A stretch of DNA of 64,000 nt from Salvia splendens (GCF_004379255.2 NC_056042.1:34079928-34143927); one strand, 5' to 3'; counted from the stretch's first letter, positions 1-12,291 are shown. Notes: a model not told the origin generated them from the sequence alone. Numbers and translations are program-made.

Positions 1-820
1 GATGTCAACTCCGTCAAATGGCTCATCCGCCAGGTAATACTCATCTCCGACATAGAGTCAGAGATCTTATCCAGAGACTGATTGGGCGGCGGTGGCGGCA
101 TAGCGGAGTAGCTCGCAGTTGCCTTCCCCTTCGCTTTCCTCTTTGTCGTTTTTGTTCCCATCGGACGGCTTTGAGTGCTAGGGGATGAGAAGAAGACGCC
201 GTCGTCCGTCACGTTGAGGTCGATCGTCGGACCTCCTTCGCTCGAAGAGTAGTTTCCGGCGGCGGAAACTTTGGTTCTCTTCGGCGCCCCACTTGCCGTA
301 GGTTCGGCCCCACCAGTGTATTTTGGCTATTCTCGACAAATCTTCCAAACGTCGAAGTACTTGAAGTGCTTCTTCCCATCAGTGAAGAACTCCGCCTTTC
401 CACGAGGTCCATCTCGTTGTGCCCGCTCGGCCACATCCGGATTACGTTGGTCCACTTGCCATTCCACTTGTTCATCTCCTTCTGGACCCGACTCCAATGC
501 TTGCGCAGCTTCACGTAGCTACGCTCGAACGACCCTCTAGGACGACCAGCGTTGTACTTCTCCCCAATCCGCTGTCAGAACACCTTGCCGCTCTGCTGGT
601 TGCCGATGATAGGATCCTCGGAGACGTCGACGTCTGCTGGTTGCGGACTATACTTCTTCGGCTCCTCATCATCCGCAACCTTGCCCTTGCCCCTCCCTTC
701 AGCGGGCTCCATATCACTGATCTCGTAATCATCAGTGCTAACTGGAGATGTTATGTCAATGTTGCTAGCCACCCCCAAACTAGGCGTCGTATGCGATGGG
801 GGTAATGGTGGCACGTACCT
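1..820 (-). pseudogene. Harbinger-type Myb/SANT-like transposon ORF, broken, running off the left edge
   Basis: The minus strand encodes the trihelix/Myb-SANT-like protein that accompanies PIF/Harbinger transposases and is often mis-annotated in plant genomes as 'glutathione S-transferase T3-like'. Visible blocks are QRIGEKYN, LRKHWSRVQKEMNKWNGKW, FFTDGKKHFKYFDVWKICRE and a proline-rich, basic C-terminal tail that continues out of the window. Three lesions are seen. A TGA at 575-577 stands where the family has Trp before QRIGEKYN. A one-base frameshift lies near 400, between the DLVE and AEFF blocks. A TAG follows KICRE near 331. No ATG opens the reading frame. No DDE transposase partner is visible here. 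It is a dead transposon gene rather than a host gene. The family call is from memory of the motif pattern. Confidence 0.7.
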
Positions 821-829
821 GACTCAACT

Positions 830-2900
830 TATTTTAACACAAGAAATTCCCGCAAGTGTACGGGGCTAGTGTAGCACAAAGCAAGCAAGAGTATCGTATC
901 CCACAGAGACAAATTGTATAAACTCAAGTACCACGGACCGATGTTAACCACTATCTAGTCAAATACAAGGTTTGATTTTGGTATGTAACTATTAAACATA
1001 AACAAAGTAAAACAAGAGACAAAAGAGCAAGTTTCAAATAGGATAACGAGGTAGAGCCGTGGATCCGACTACAACAACCACAATGTAAGCAACTCAACAA
1101 CTTTGATTACCCATTGAAGTCTCTAGGATTAGTAGGAAAGTCGCTAGTCTAGGCTAAACCCCCTCTCGAGTGCACTCAACCCGTTGATTAACTATTAATA
1201 TTGAAGTCTCCTTCTAATACTTCACAATTAACTCCTTTAAACAAAAGACCCAAGCCCTCACTCTAGAATTCCTTCTCTCGAATGCAAATTATCTAGGCGT
1301 TGTTCATTCTTTTATCAATCATAAACCGGTATCTCTCGATTACACAAATCTAGGTCAACATATCCAATTGGTAGCTAAACTATTGAATTGAAAAGGCATA
1401 AGAACGAAACAAAATAATCACAAGAGCATAGGTAATCAAAAGCTATTAAATTAATCACAAGTGTTCATTGTAGTCTTCACCAATACTCTACAAAAGATTT
1501 AGCTACTCATATTCAACTCAAAAACACAAGAATAATCCATAAACATTGAGTTGAACAGGAAAACTAATGAAAATACTCCCAAGGATGGATTGAACGGCAA
1601 TTCGTCTTCGTCTTCAACCTTGTTGAGGATTGGGACTCCTTGTCTCTCAAATCCGCACTCAAACCTTCAAAAACTGCTTCTGGACGTGTCTGATGTCCCT
1701 GTGTCGAAAAACACTCGGTCCCTTTTATACCCGGGGTGGAAATAGACGTCCCGCACGCATCGCCCGGTCGGGCAAACTCTTTGGATTCCCGATTCCTTCA
1801 AAATGCCCGGCTGGGCGATTTTTCCTAGATAAAACGCCCGGTCGGGCAAATTCTCTGTACTCCAGCCCCGAACTCATTTTCAACTCATTTTCACATGTTT
1901 TAACTACAAACACTCGACAAACTCATCAAAACACCTAAATAGTGGATAATTGATGCAAACTCAAGTAATATGCTACAAAACACTGAAATATTCACGTTAA
2001 ACATCCAAAATACTTGCTAAACTACGAGTTTATCAAACACCCCCAAACTTAAACACTTATTTGTCCTCAAACAAGAAGTAGAAAACAGAGAATAAGAATT
2101 CGTGTAGGTATGTTAGATTGTCATCACTGCCTCAGTAAAAGAAAACAGAATCATCATGTATCAATAACTTCGCATACAAGTAAACCAATATGAAACATTG
2201 CTTCAAGCTACTAGCCCGTATTCCACTTTGTCAATTTGCCCTCACGGGATGCATATAGTGTAATATTTTTCTTTATTTTCCCCTCACTCTCAAAGTATAT
2301 ATGTATAGTATGAACCTCTCAAATCAATCAAAAATGTATAGCTTACCATAAGCTTGCTCGAAGTCTAGACTCTCCTCTACTGTGTTGTGACTACAGATTT
2401 AGGATCCGAAAGGTATTTTCCAAAGGTTGTAATGTAAGGCTCTTTGGTTAGGTAAGGAAAATTTGGCCAAAGTGACTATAATCCCGAAATGAAACTACGA
2501 TTACTCCACCCTTGCGCACTGCAATTCTTAGCTTAGTCCTAGGCTTTGCCTAGACTCTTCTCAACTCTCAATTCCCCAAATTTTTGCTATAACAACTCTT
2601 ATTCATTTTCAAAAACTACATATTTCTCTCTCTTTTTTTTCTTCTCTTTTTTTTTCTTTTTTTTTCTTTCAAGACATGCTTTGCATGTTATTCTCTCATT
2701 CCTTTTTGCTACAAAATTCTCCTTTTTCCCTCTTTCACGTGACACAAGGGAACTCAATCCAAAATATTAGCTACCAAAGAAAAGACTTTTAGGCTCAAAG
2801 TTGGCTAACAAAAGATTATAATTTGCAATTAGGATTAAGAAAAGTGTAGAAGGGATGGCCTAACGTCCTCTACTATTTCTATAATCACTATGTAGACTCA
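830..2900. mobile_element. Degenerate LTR-retrotransposon-derived sequence (probably Ty3/gypsy-like)
   Basis: This stretch has no credible coding region. It carries sequence signatures recognisable from dispersed plant LTR-retrotransposon families: CCCGCAAGTGTACGGGG near 851, the run GTATCGTATCCCACAGAGA near 890, and CCCCCAAACTTAAACACTT near 2041 followed by TTGTCCTCAAACAAG. The order matches gypsy-type untranslated or LTR regions as I remember them. Terminal repeats, primer-binding site and target duplication could not be delimited, so the boundaries are approximate. The left junction abuts the Myb/SANT relic. Confidence 0.45.
1762..1847. repeat. Three GCCCG-N2-CGGGC near-palindromes
   Basis: GCCCGGTCGGGC occurs at 1762-1773 and again at 1836-1847, with GCCCGGCTGGGC at 1805-1816. 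Each is a 5 bp inverted repeat around a 2 bp centre. They form a GC-rich island in the AT-rich retrotransposon remnant. Function unknown. Confidence 0.7.
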
Positions 2901-3293
2901 AGGAGACCGCGAGCAAGTTCTAGAAACATATAACATAGTTGATGAAAAATCACACATTTTTTGAAAAAGATATGAGCTTAATCCTCACATGGTAATTTTT
3001 GGCAAAAGACAAAGCAACGTGCAATTCATCTCACATTTTCATTGTTTAATGTGGTATTTTTCCTACTTTACTAACGTTTTATTTAAGTATTTACGTAGTC
3101 AGTAATGAGTAAACCAATAATTTACCTAGTAGTATTATTTTAGTCCTACTAGAAAGTAATTGATAATCTAAAATGGAAAAAAAAAGTAGTAAATTGATAG
3201 AATTTTAAATTGTGTAAACTCTCTTAGAACACTGCATATTTGATTTTTTGATTGTGTATTTCTTCTCTCTTGTCAAATTGTTTAATAGTAGCT

Positions 3294-3505
3294 AGGAGCG
3301 GACGCAGAAATAATCATCCATAGAGCTGAGATTTCTAAATTTTATTTTGATGTATATTTTTAAATAATTTAGATAATTTGTAGGGGCTTTTACACTATAA
3401 CTCACACTAAACTTGACTAAATTTCAAAAAAATTAATAGAAAAAAGTTTAAAAAAATATTTTATTGAGGGTTTAAGCCCCTCCCCCTACACTTTGGGTCC
3501 GCCAA
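3294..3505. mobile_element. Small non-autonomous element with 11 bp flanking direct repeat
   Basis: A 212 bp segment is flanked by the perfect direct repeat TAATAGTAGCT at 3283-3293 and 3506-3516. The ends AGGAGCGGACGCAG and CTTTGGGTCCGCCA share a GCGGAC core in inverted orientation but are otherwise imperfect. A 9-11 bp duplication fits Mutator-type transposition, so a MULE-derived MITE is likeliest. A SINE is less likely because no A tail is seen. Confidence 0.55.
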
Positions 3506-3639
3506 TAATAGTAGCTGTTCTTTCTTAAATACTCCATATGCATAAAAAGATACTCCACTTTCTCTATGATGTTTTTTCCACTAGAGAATTTTAAGAATAT
3601 ATTGTGCATTGATTGTGCTAGTACCATGCCTATTTATTT

Positions 3640-3840
3640 ACAAGTTATACTCATTCCGTGCTATTAGGACTTCATTTTTCTATTTCGATGAGCCCCTTTT
3701 CATTTTACAAGTTATACTCATTCTATGCTATTAGGACTTCATTTTTCCATTTCGATGAGCCCTTTTCATTTTACAAGTTATACTCATTTTGTGCTATTAG
3801 GACTTCATTTTTCCATTTCGATGAGTCCTTTTCATTTTAC
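3640..3840. repeat. Three-copy tandem repeat, about 67 bp unit
   Basis: Copies begin with ACAAGTTATACTCATT at 3640, 3707 and 3773 and share CTATTAGGACTTCATTTTTC and ATTTCGATGAG blocks with few substitutions. The apparent ORF across it simply repeats the unit in one frame and is not taken as a gene. Confidence 0.9.
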
Positions 3841-4480
3841 TATAAATGGTAAATAAATATCGCATTCCATTAATTAATTTCGTTCACACTTTATTATAAA
3901 ATTAATACTATAAGAGTTGGGACTCACACTTTACTATTTTACCAATATTTTTTCTTTATAATTTCTTAAAGCTGATGGATCTAATTCCAATATTATCAAA
4001 CTCTATAATAAAGTGGATTAGTAAAGAATAATTTATAAAGTGAACTTTAGCAGGTCAAGGGTTCACTCATAATGGTCACATGGTAAATAAAAACAACTAT
4101 TGACTGTCTAAAAAGGCACACCATGATATAGCACAACTCAAAGAAATAAATACAGTAGATCAGTTAAGTAGGAATGCGAACATGAGTAATATCATCGAAT
4201 CAATCAGATTTTATAAACTTTATACAACAATACAAAATTTGCAGAAACCCCTCAAACTCATATTCTCTAACTCATCTCAATTTGCCTGCAACTTTGTGGG
4301 AATTCACTTTGTCAATTCTCCATCTCTGTCTCTCCACAGAAATTTCTTTAAATATTTATAGACAGAAAATTAAAGGGGAGAGAGAGACACAAATCCCTGT
4401 CTCTCTCTCCACAAGAATTTTCTTTAAGTAAATATAGAGATAAAATTGAAGGAAGAGAGACACAAAAAGTGGACCATATA

Positions 4481-7400
4481 TTAGACGCTGAGACCGTCGA
4501 ATCCACACTGCTTGTATATTAGGGATTGCTTTCTTGGACTAATGGCAATTGTGCAATCTACCGATACCTATAATAAAAAAAAATCAATTAAATTGAAATA
4601 GATCCATAAAGAGGTGCATTAACAACAACACGTACAACAACAACAATAATAAAGCAAAAAAGATTAAATGAAAAACAAAATGGTGGGAAACTCCACTCAT
4701 AAGGCAACATTAACAACTCTTCAATGAGTGGTGCTGTTCAACTAAAATATGATTATTTATAAGTTTGAATACAATAAAAATTACGAGTAGTTCATTTACT
4801 TGTGGTTTGATAAAATATTTAACTCACCTAAAAAACCCATAATTTTTCTGATAACTATTTTACACAACATTAAAGTCAAATCATCATCCCAAGAATAAAT
4901 AGAAAACTTAATAATGTAAAATAATTATGTTAAATAAGATCATCTATCTAAAAAATAAATAGAAAATGATAATATTATAAAAAGATTTCAATATTGAGTA
5001 AGAAAATTAATTATTTACTGTTATAATTTTTAATTAATTACGAAATAGTATTATTTTACTGGATAGCTTATACATGAGATATTATTAGACATGGTTGAAA
5101 TCCAAGAATATTATTTTGTCCTTTTACACAATAGTCCGGATTTGAGAGACCAAAAAGAAAAAGGTGTCAAAAATTCGAGGGGCCAACAAAATGAGCTTAA
5201 TAAAAGCTGGCTAAGACAAAAACTGTCGACGACTTATGTTATGTGTTGCAAGAAAATTAAACTTGGCACAAATAAAAAGGAAGTGCTAAAATTGAAATGA
5301 TATATAGGCCCACATGGGTTCCCACAATATTAGTACGTATCTATATGCAAATAGTAGACTTATGTAGCATAGTAGATTTTTATAAATAATTACAAAGTAA
5401 GCTCCAAAACACTCTGTTTGCATATACATACGTACTAATAATGCAAAAATATTGCATGGGTACTATAGTATTGCACAGGATGTGTATTGTACATACAACT
5501 CCATTTGACAATACTAGAAAATACGTCAACTCCATTTGAACACTCATTTTATTATTAATTTGTTGACCCTCTCTAATTCTCAATTGGAATTTATATAATA
5601 AAGGAAATCCATCCTAATTTTTACAAAAATCAATCCTTTCAGCTTCATAACACCTAAAATTAAAAAAATTCTCAATAAAAAACCTCCAAGTCTCAAACTC
5701 TAAATCACCTCTAAGGACTAGGACAACATGCATAACTTAAATTCCACCAAAATCGAAAAATGTGTATAAAAAAGTCAAATAATGAAAAAATAAAAAGAAA
5801 ACACAATGACAGAGAATTTGACTCGAAAGAAACACAAGGAAAAAAAATACACACGCTCACATAAGCGTATATAGCAATGTGCGCAAGCTAGCAGACTGGC
5901 AGCCGACAAAAGCAAAGAAAAAAGATTCTTTTAAAATAGAGTACAAACCAAGATACACATTCCACAAATTCCAACAAGCAAAAATAGAATTGTAAACAAA
6001 ACGAATAATCTTGTTGTGAGCTTATTATCCATAAAAGAAAAAATAGTATGTGTCCCTTAAAAAATATCTATATTTATTGTTTCTCCTAAAAAGTTCAATT
6101 TTGTTGACTTATATCTAGTACTACGACATAGTAGTAATTAATCAATGGGACAATGAATTTATTCACCAAATAAGTAATGGTGCATCCAAGTGAAGTCAAG
6201 GTAAGAGCATCCGGCGCAACGGACGTCAGACCGGCGTGCCGGACGTCCGAGCGGGACGTCGGCCATTAGGCGAGCGACTCACGGACGTCGCTTGCGGACA
6301 CCGGATTTCCGACGACGTTCCCGACGGACGTCCCGATTTTTAATTTAAAAAAAACTCTACATATATACGGCTCGTTGAACTTTATTTCATTCACACCACT
6401 TGTTTTAACGAGTATTTTTTTATAATGTAACTTGTTGAGTATTTTTTTTTGAAAGGTACTTTTATTATTTATTATTTTTTTATTTAATGAAATTATCATT
6501 GTACTTTCTCCGTCCGTATTCGTGTCGAAATTTTAATTCCGTAAATTGTTTAATTTGACGAATTTGTGAATTTTTATTATTGTGGATGTCCGTCATTATG
6601 CAGTGGAATGTCCTTATGACGTGGCAGGGGATGTTTTTGGAAAGTCTGTCGGGATGTCCACCGGGACATCCGTCCCATTGTGGATGCTCTAAGGTAACAA
6701 CACAGCTAAGTCTGAAAAACTACATTAAATTAAGTTCTCGAAGCTACCACCAATTCTACAACCTATAGTGCGACAGCTAAATCCCAACGCAATGTACTCC
6801 CTCCGTCCCGCACTACTTGCACTTATTTCCTTTCTGGGCGTCCCAAGTTATTTGCACTCTTTCCATTTTTAGTAACAATTTATACCTACAGCCGTAATTG
6901 TTGACTTTGTCTATCACCCATTCCTTAATCTTCGTGCCCAAAAGGAAAGGTGCGAGTAGTGCGGGACGGAGAGAGTACATAATAACTCCACAAGTACCAC
7001 AATTTCAAATAAGCAAGTGAATTAACCCAAGAAAATTCACCTCGATTGATCTATCGATTAGTTTAATGATGGAATAATGCGTTTGTTCATCACATTAGCA
7101 AGTGAATTAACCCGATAAAATTCACCGCAATTAAACTACCAAAACCACTTAGACGATGAAGCACAACTCAGTAAACATTTAACCTTTAAACTATACATCG
7201 AGAATGTCCGAATCACTCATAGGTGAATAGGCAACCGTTATCGATCATTTAAAACAACAAAAACCACTAAAACCAAAAGAAACAGTAGCAAAAATGGGAG
7301 TTAAACTGAAAGTTAACCACAATTATATCACCAAAACCACTGGAAAAAAAAAGTAGAATTCCATGAAATAGCATAAACAGTAAATAATGCAATTTAGCCT

Positions 7401-8046
7401 AGTATAAAATCATAAATGAAAATTAAAACAAATTAACAATAATGAGCTGGAAAAGAGGGAAGAGAGTGATGCTAACCTGCACGCCGGGCGAGGTTAACCC
7501 GAGGATCCGGATCTTCGCCCCGCCATCACCGACGACCCGCAATTCGACCCGATCGTTCAGCGAGGCGTCCCTGAGCAAATCGGCGGCGTCGGCCTGCATC
7601 AAGCTGACCCGATCCACGACGATCACGACCTCGACGCGGCGCACGGTGTGCGCCTCCTGGTAGAATCCGGGGACGGCGCCGCGACCGAGGGGAATGCCGC
7701 GGTACATGACGGTGAAGCGCGACTCGCCGTACTTGATCCCGACCTTGTTGCCGTTGGAGGCGGCGAACACCAACCGGATGTCGAGCGAGACGGCGGTCTG
7801 GCTGATGCCGACGTACTGGACGGCGACTTGCTGGAGGTCGAACTCCGGCTTTTTAGGTTTGAGCGCGAGGATGACGACGAGCGCGACGGCGAGGGCGAGG
7901 AGGGCGAGGAAGGAGAAGAGGAGGAAGAGGCAGCAGCAGCAGCCGCGGAGGGAGGCGGAGGAGGAGGGGGAGGGAGGGTAGTAGTGGCGGTGGTGGTTGG
8001 AGGAGGGGGGGAAGAAGGAGGAGGGGGGGAAGAAGGAGGAGGTCAT
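4481..8046 (-). CDS. LEA-2 / NDR1-HIN1-like membrane protein (two exons)
   Basis: Coding exons are 7477-8046 and 4481-4567, giving 218 residues. The ATG at 8046 was chosen because the longer upstream reading frame has no ATG (it opens with GTG). The N-terminus is cytosolic-type and Pro/Ser/Tyr-rich. A CCCC cluster at 36-39, possibly acylated, precedes a hydrophobic membrane segment at about 40-62. KPKKPEFDL and a LEA-2-type beta-rich domain follow. Exon 2 supplies VSVDCTIAISPRKQ and the conserved end YKQCGFDGLSV. Such proteins are usually plasma-membrane associated, and several family members act in pathogen response or cell-wall-linked signalling; the role here is inferred only. The 2.9 kb intron (4568-7476, donor GTTAGC) holds two MITEs. 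A (CT)n tract lies just upstream of the ATG, probably in the 5' leader. Confidence 0.85.
6204..6690. mobile_element. MITE with AGAGCATCC termini and 6 bp flanking repeat
   Basis: This 487 bp element starts AGAGCATCC (6204-6212) and ends GGATGCTCT (6682-6690), a perfect 9 bp inverted repeat. It is flanked on both sides by AAGGTA (6198-6203 and 6691-6696). Its left end is rich in GGACGTC-type motifs. No coding capacity is visible. It sits in the LEA-2 intron. The superfamily is uncertain because a 6 bp duplication fits neither hAT nor Harbinger cleanly. Confidence 0.75.
6797..6975. mobile_element. Stowaway-type MITE
   Basis: The 179 bp element begins CTCCCTCCGTCCCGCACTAC and ends with its near-complement GTAGTGCGGGACGGAGAGAG. 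TA dinucleotides at 6795-6796 and 6976-6977 are the expected target duplication of Tc1/Mariner-derived Stowaway elements. It lies in the LEA-2 intron about 100 bp from the previous MITE. Confidence 0.9.
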
Positions 8047-8166
8047 TTTTTTAGGGATTGTGATGTGGTGAGGTTTTGATTTGGGGGAATTTGGGGAAAG
8101 AGGAAGCACCGCCCACGGCGGTGGGCGCTGCTTTTGCTACTTTTTTCGTTGTATTGAATGTGCGAG

Positions 8167-8193
<27 letters not shown>
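8167..8193. repeat. (CT)n microsatellite in the likely LEA-2 5' leader
   Basis: About 13 CT dinucleotides, reading as (GA)n on the coding strand, lie about 120 bp upstream of the LEA-2 ATG. GA/CT tracts are common in plant core promoters and leaders. Confidence 0.85.
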
Positions 8194-8204
<11 letters not shown>

Positions 8205-9266
8205 CTGCTTTTGGACTCTGTTAGTCGCTTTTGAAGAGAGGAGAGGATCTTTGCGTGAAATGGGGAGAGAAGAAGAAGCATGTGATGTGAGCGAATCGGT
8301 GTTTAGATGAAAAGTGGAGTTATTAATTAAGCTTATCGCTTTAATTATTAGGAGTATTAATCTCTCTATTATCCTAAACTTCTGTTGATAGCTATTCCAC
8401 TAAAGAACTTACTGTTAGTCGTTTGTAATGTTACCAAAAATGGAAGGCTCGCCAAAAAAACACAAATTATTAGTTCTGGACGAAAAAAATTACTCTTAAC
8501 CGATTTTAATTCTTAAAACTTTTTTTCTATAATAAAGTAAATTTCATTTTCTATTAACAATATCACAATCATTTTTTCTACATCAGTTTTACATTTAAAT
8601 ATGTATATCATTTACAATTAAGACTATATTTTGTAGACAAATTTTATTTTGTGAGTTAAATAAGAAAATGGAGTATATAAAATTATTTTATACTATTATA
8701 AACGAATGACTTGGGATAAATTAAAAAGAAAATTGTATCAATCGAGTACATGTTATAATAATTTAATAATTTATGAAGTCATAAAAAATACTCCATTTTT
8801 TACTTTCTTAATATGATTGAAATTATTTTTAGAAGCATTTTAGTACTACGGTATTATAGTTAGAACACGGAGAATAAGAAACATATCAACTAAATGGATT
8901 ATAATTCATTTCAAGTAATTTGGAAATGCAAATACGAGTAGTAATTTATCAAAGTTCTGCATCTTCTGTATGTGACAAAAAAAATAAGTATTTGAAACCA
9001 ATACAGTGATATATGACCACATAATAAGTTGCAATTTGCAAATGCAAATACCAGTGCAATTTATAGAAAACTCTAATGCAGAGAATGAAATCTAGAAATT
9101 CAGTACAATTATCTTTTATTTCTAAGTTTCATGGATGAAGCAATGTAGATAAAGAACCTGGATCCTAAGCACCGGATTATAACTTACCTAACATCCAAAC
9201 AACATAAACACCGAAGGCAAAATACGAAAACAAAATGAAAGCGAGCAGAAAATTTGGCGAGGATAC
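8194..9266. other. Intergenic spacer, LEA-2 promoter side and pinin 3' end
   Basis: AT-rich sequence without a supportable gene. The left part contains the promoter of the LEA-2 gene and the right part the 3' end of the pinin-like transcript; neither boundary can be placed from sequence alone. Confidence 0.6.
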
Positions 9267-12200
9267 CTACTCTTCCTTCTTGTCTACAGGCGGACTATTA
9301 CCTGTTTCTAGTTTCTCCGTTTCATCACCCCTTCGTCCGTTATCATCGACACCCAGCACATCATCCATCATATCATCCTCGACAACATTTATATCTTCCA
9401 CATCATCTTCATCTTCGTTATTACTTTGGCCAGGAATTATTCTAGTCTTGGGACCATGCTCGAGCTGGTGGGTCTCTAGCTCTTTGTCCATTGTCTCCTG
9501 TAAGTTTGTCATAGTGTTACTGGGTCTTCTACCTTTCCTCCCGTTTTGCCACCTTTCCAGATCCTTGTCCACATTTGCGAGATGCTGCTCCAAAATCTGT
9601 TTCTGATATTGCGACAGTTCCTCTCTCCTAGCAGATTTCCACTCTTGAAACATCTGAGACAAGATACAGTAGAAATAAATGGTTCGTATGAAATTTTCAT
9701 TTACTTGACCACATATTGTCCATCAAGATAGTTTGTATGGACTTCTACAGAAAAGTAATAGTGTTTGAGTGAGAGCGTACATGCTTTTGAGAACAACGTA
9801 TAACTTGTCAGTGCTTGTAGCAACATTTTAGTGTTTGGCAACCATTTTTGAAAAATACTAACCAAAGGAAGGTATTTGGAGGGCTGAGTTTTTCAAACAT
9901 TAGTTTAAAATAAGTCATAACCCATAGGCATTCAGAAACAAGCTTCCAGTTTGGAGATTAATAGGGAAAGAGCTGCATTTTTCAGTTAAACTTAAACATG
10001 ATTCTAGTTTAGCATCATGGAGCAAGATGAGATCAACTAACCTTTTCCTTGTGCTGCTCAGCTGAAGTTGCATCTTGATCCAGAGGTTTGGAAAATGAGT
10101 AATAGATCGGAGGTTCAGCCTTAGTCCTGAAAGATTCACAAGAACAAGAAATAAATAAGAAACGTCAGAAACATATTAAAATGAAATTCTGTGGGATGAA
10201 CCAAAATCCAAAACAGAAACTTGGATCATTGCTGCTTCAACTTTCTGCACATAAACGGACACTTATCTTGAACTTGATGTCAATAAAATTGTGAATATGG
10301 ACACTTTTGGACCGAAAATAGAAATAACCTGCACAATAGTAACAGTAAAGCATGTTAGAATTTTATGATTCTTAAAGCAAAATAAGCAACTAAGATTCAT
10401 TTGGAAATAATATACCTTATGAAATTTCCAAGTTTTTTGTGGTGCTCACTCCACCGAAGAAAGAGCAATTCCATGTTCTTTTCCTGTGCTTTTGCAGCTA
10501 TACGTGCTCTTAGAATCTGATAGAACAGGGCAAAGTGTGAAATAACAATAATCAGAAGTTGAACTCATGGCATGTATCTGTTCAGTGGAGAACATAAGCC
10601 TTCATAGAATAAATAGCATGCAGTGTCTGCACACAGATGGTCTAAGTAATAGGAGTATGTGAGTAAAATACCAAATCTCTCTTCCGTTTTTCTGCAATTT
10701 GTTCACGCTCTTGTAGCCTCAGTTTTTCACTCTCTTCACGTGCGCGTTGCTCAGCCTACAAAAGAATATGAATTCTTAGTCAAATTTGGGAGGAATAATA
10801 TCTGGTTTTCAATACAAGCACATGCGCCTTATGTTGAAGTTTTATGCAATTCTCAACATAGATAGTGAATGAAGAAAAGAAAAAAAACTCCTTAATGTAG
10901 TAGATTCAAATTAGTCCATAGAGGTGAAATAAATATCTGCAAGGTAGGTACCATATGCTTCTTTCTTTATTTTCTTCAATTAACAGACATTCTCCAATAC
11001 ACAAAAAATTAATAACCTACTGAAAAGCGGTAGGAGGTTAACACATTTCATAATCCATTTCCTTTCCCATGTAAAAGTGTTTGCCTACATTTGATTGGTA
11101 ATAAACAAATACATCCAAGTCCAAGTGGTGCTTATAAATCAAGGGATCATTAGTGTCTTATCATTGTGTTAATTACATAAGAAAATATCCAATCTAAGCT
11201 AGTAACTATGTAAACTTCATGCACCCTAGTAATCTTACAATTATTTGCACGAAAGCAGACATAAAGTAAAAGGCAAAGGCAAAAGTAACATCAATCTCAC
11301 CCTTTTCAGAGAATCAGATCTCCTCATGTATGCCTCCGTGCCTGATCGTTGCACGTCCTCTTTCCTGAACCTCTGAAGGTGCATCAAACAATAGAATATC
11401 ACAATGCAGCTATTAGTTAAGTTAGCATGCAGATTAATTTTTGAAGAATGATGACAGAATACAGAGAACACAAACAAGGGCATCTATGGGTGTCATATTA
11501 CGAAAAACGATATTGGATCAACACTGTTGGTAGATCCAAACAAAATAAGAAACTCTGGGCTACATAAAAACTCCAGAGTAATACAACCAGAGAAGAGCAG
11601 AATATGAGCAAGTAAAAACATGGGGCACGTGCAAACCTTCAAGTAAACATGAAACAAAACATTACCGAGAGTAAGAAACAGAACCACCATACCTCTAACG
11701 TGCCAAGAAGCTGGCCAAGCATCCTCTTATTCCTACTCACCAGACTAGGGTCCTCATCCTTAGGCAACACCCTCGGCACGTGCTCAGCAGGAGGGATATC
11801 AAAGTCCTAAACAATCACACACAAGTGAACACCTTGGAAATTAACTACACACAACTAAGACTAATTAAATCTACAATTCAAACAAAAAAGTAGTACTAGT
11901 TCTAATGCAGTACCATTTTCGACAGCCGCTGATCACCATCCCTCTGATTAGACTGCTTTCTCTCACCCTGGCTTCCATTGGTATTTACAGCCTCTCCTGC
12001 ATCAAATGCTACTTCTTTCTCTTCCACATCCATTGCAATTTCAGAACCTGCCTCGATTATCTCTCCCTCCTCGACCTACAATTGAAAAATAAAATACACA
12101 ATTTATGCTAATAGTTGTCCATCCCAATTCAAACACCAAGCACTAAAATTGCAATTTCAGAGGATTTTCACCTTCACAACAGCTGAAGAGAGACGCCTTT

Positions 12201-12291
12201 TTGCTGGAGGCTGGTCGTCAGCATCATTCCTCTCCGCCTAAGCAATGAACATTTAGCCGATTGTGAAACAGCGAAGGAAAGATAAATGGAC

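Larger units (their letters stand above)
2901..4480. other. AT-rich spacer downstream of the LEA-2 gene
   Basis: No gene is seen. Apart from the small element at 3294-3505 and the 67 bp tandem array at 3640-3840 listed separately, the rest is AT-rich spacer. The 3' untranslated region of the minus-strand LEA-2 gene must lie at its right end. Confidence 0.6.

Noticed and set aside
2546..2770. Open frame rich in Phe and Ser
   Set aside because: It is created by a poly-pyrimidine tract in transposon debris.
3640..3840. Regularly spaced repeats resembling a CRISPR array
   Set aside because: Copies are directly tandem with no unique spacers, and the genome is a plant.
3658..3852. Open frame with repeated YKLYSF..IRTSFFHFDE units
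   Set aside because: Translation of the 67 bp tandem repeat; no start context, splicing or similarity to a known family.
7648..8079. Long acidic, Glu/Gly-rich open frame on the plus strand
   Set aside because: It is the antisense shadow of LEA-2 exon 1, produced by the Pro/Ser/Cys-rich coding strand; the minus-strand protein has recognisable domains and splicing.
8047..8109. Upstream extension of the LEA-2 protein by 21 residues
   Set aside because: The extended frame opens with GTG, not ATG, in a eukaryotic gene; the ATG at 8046 is the first proper start.
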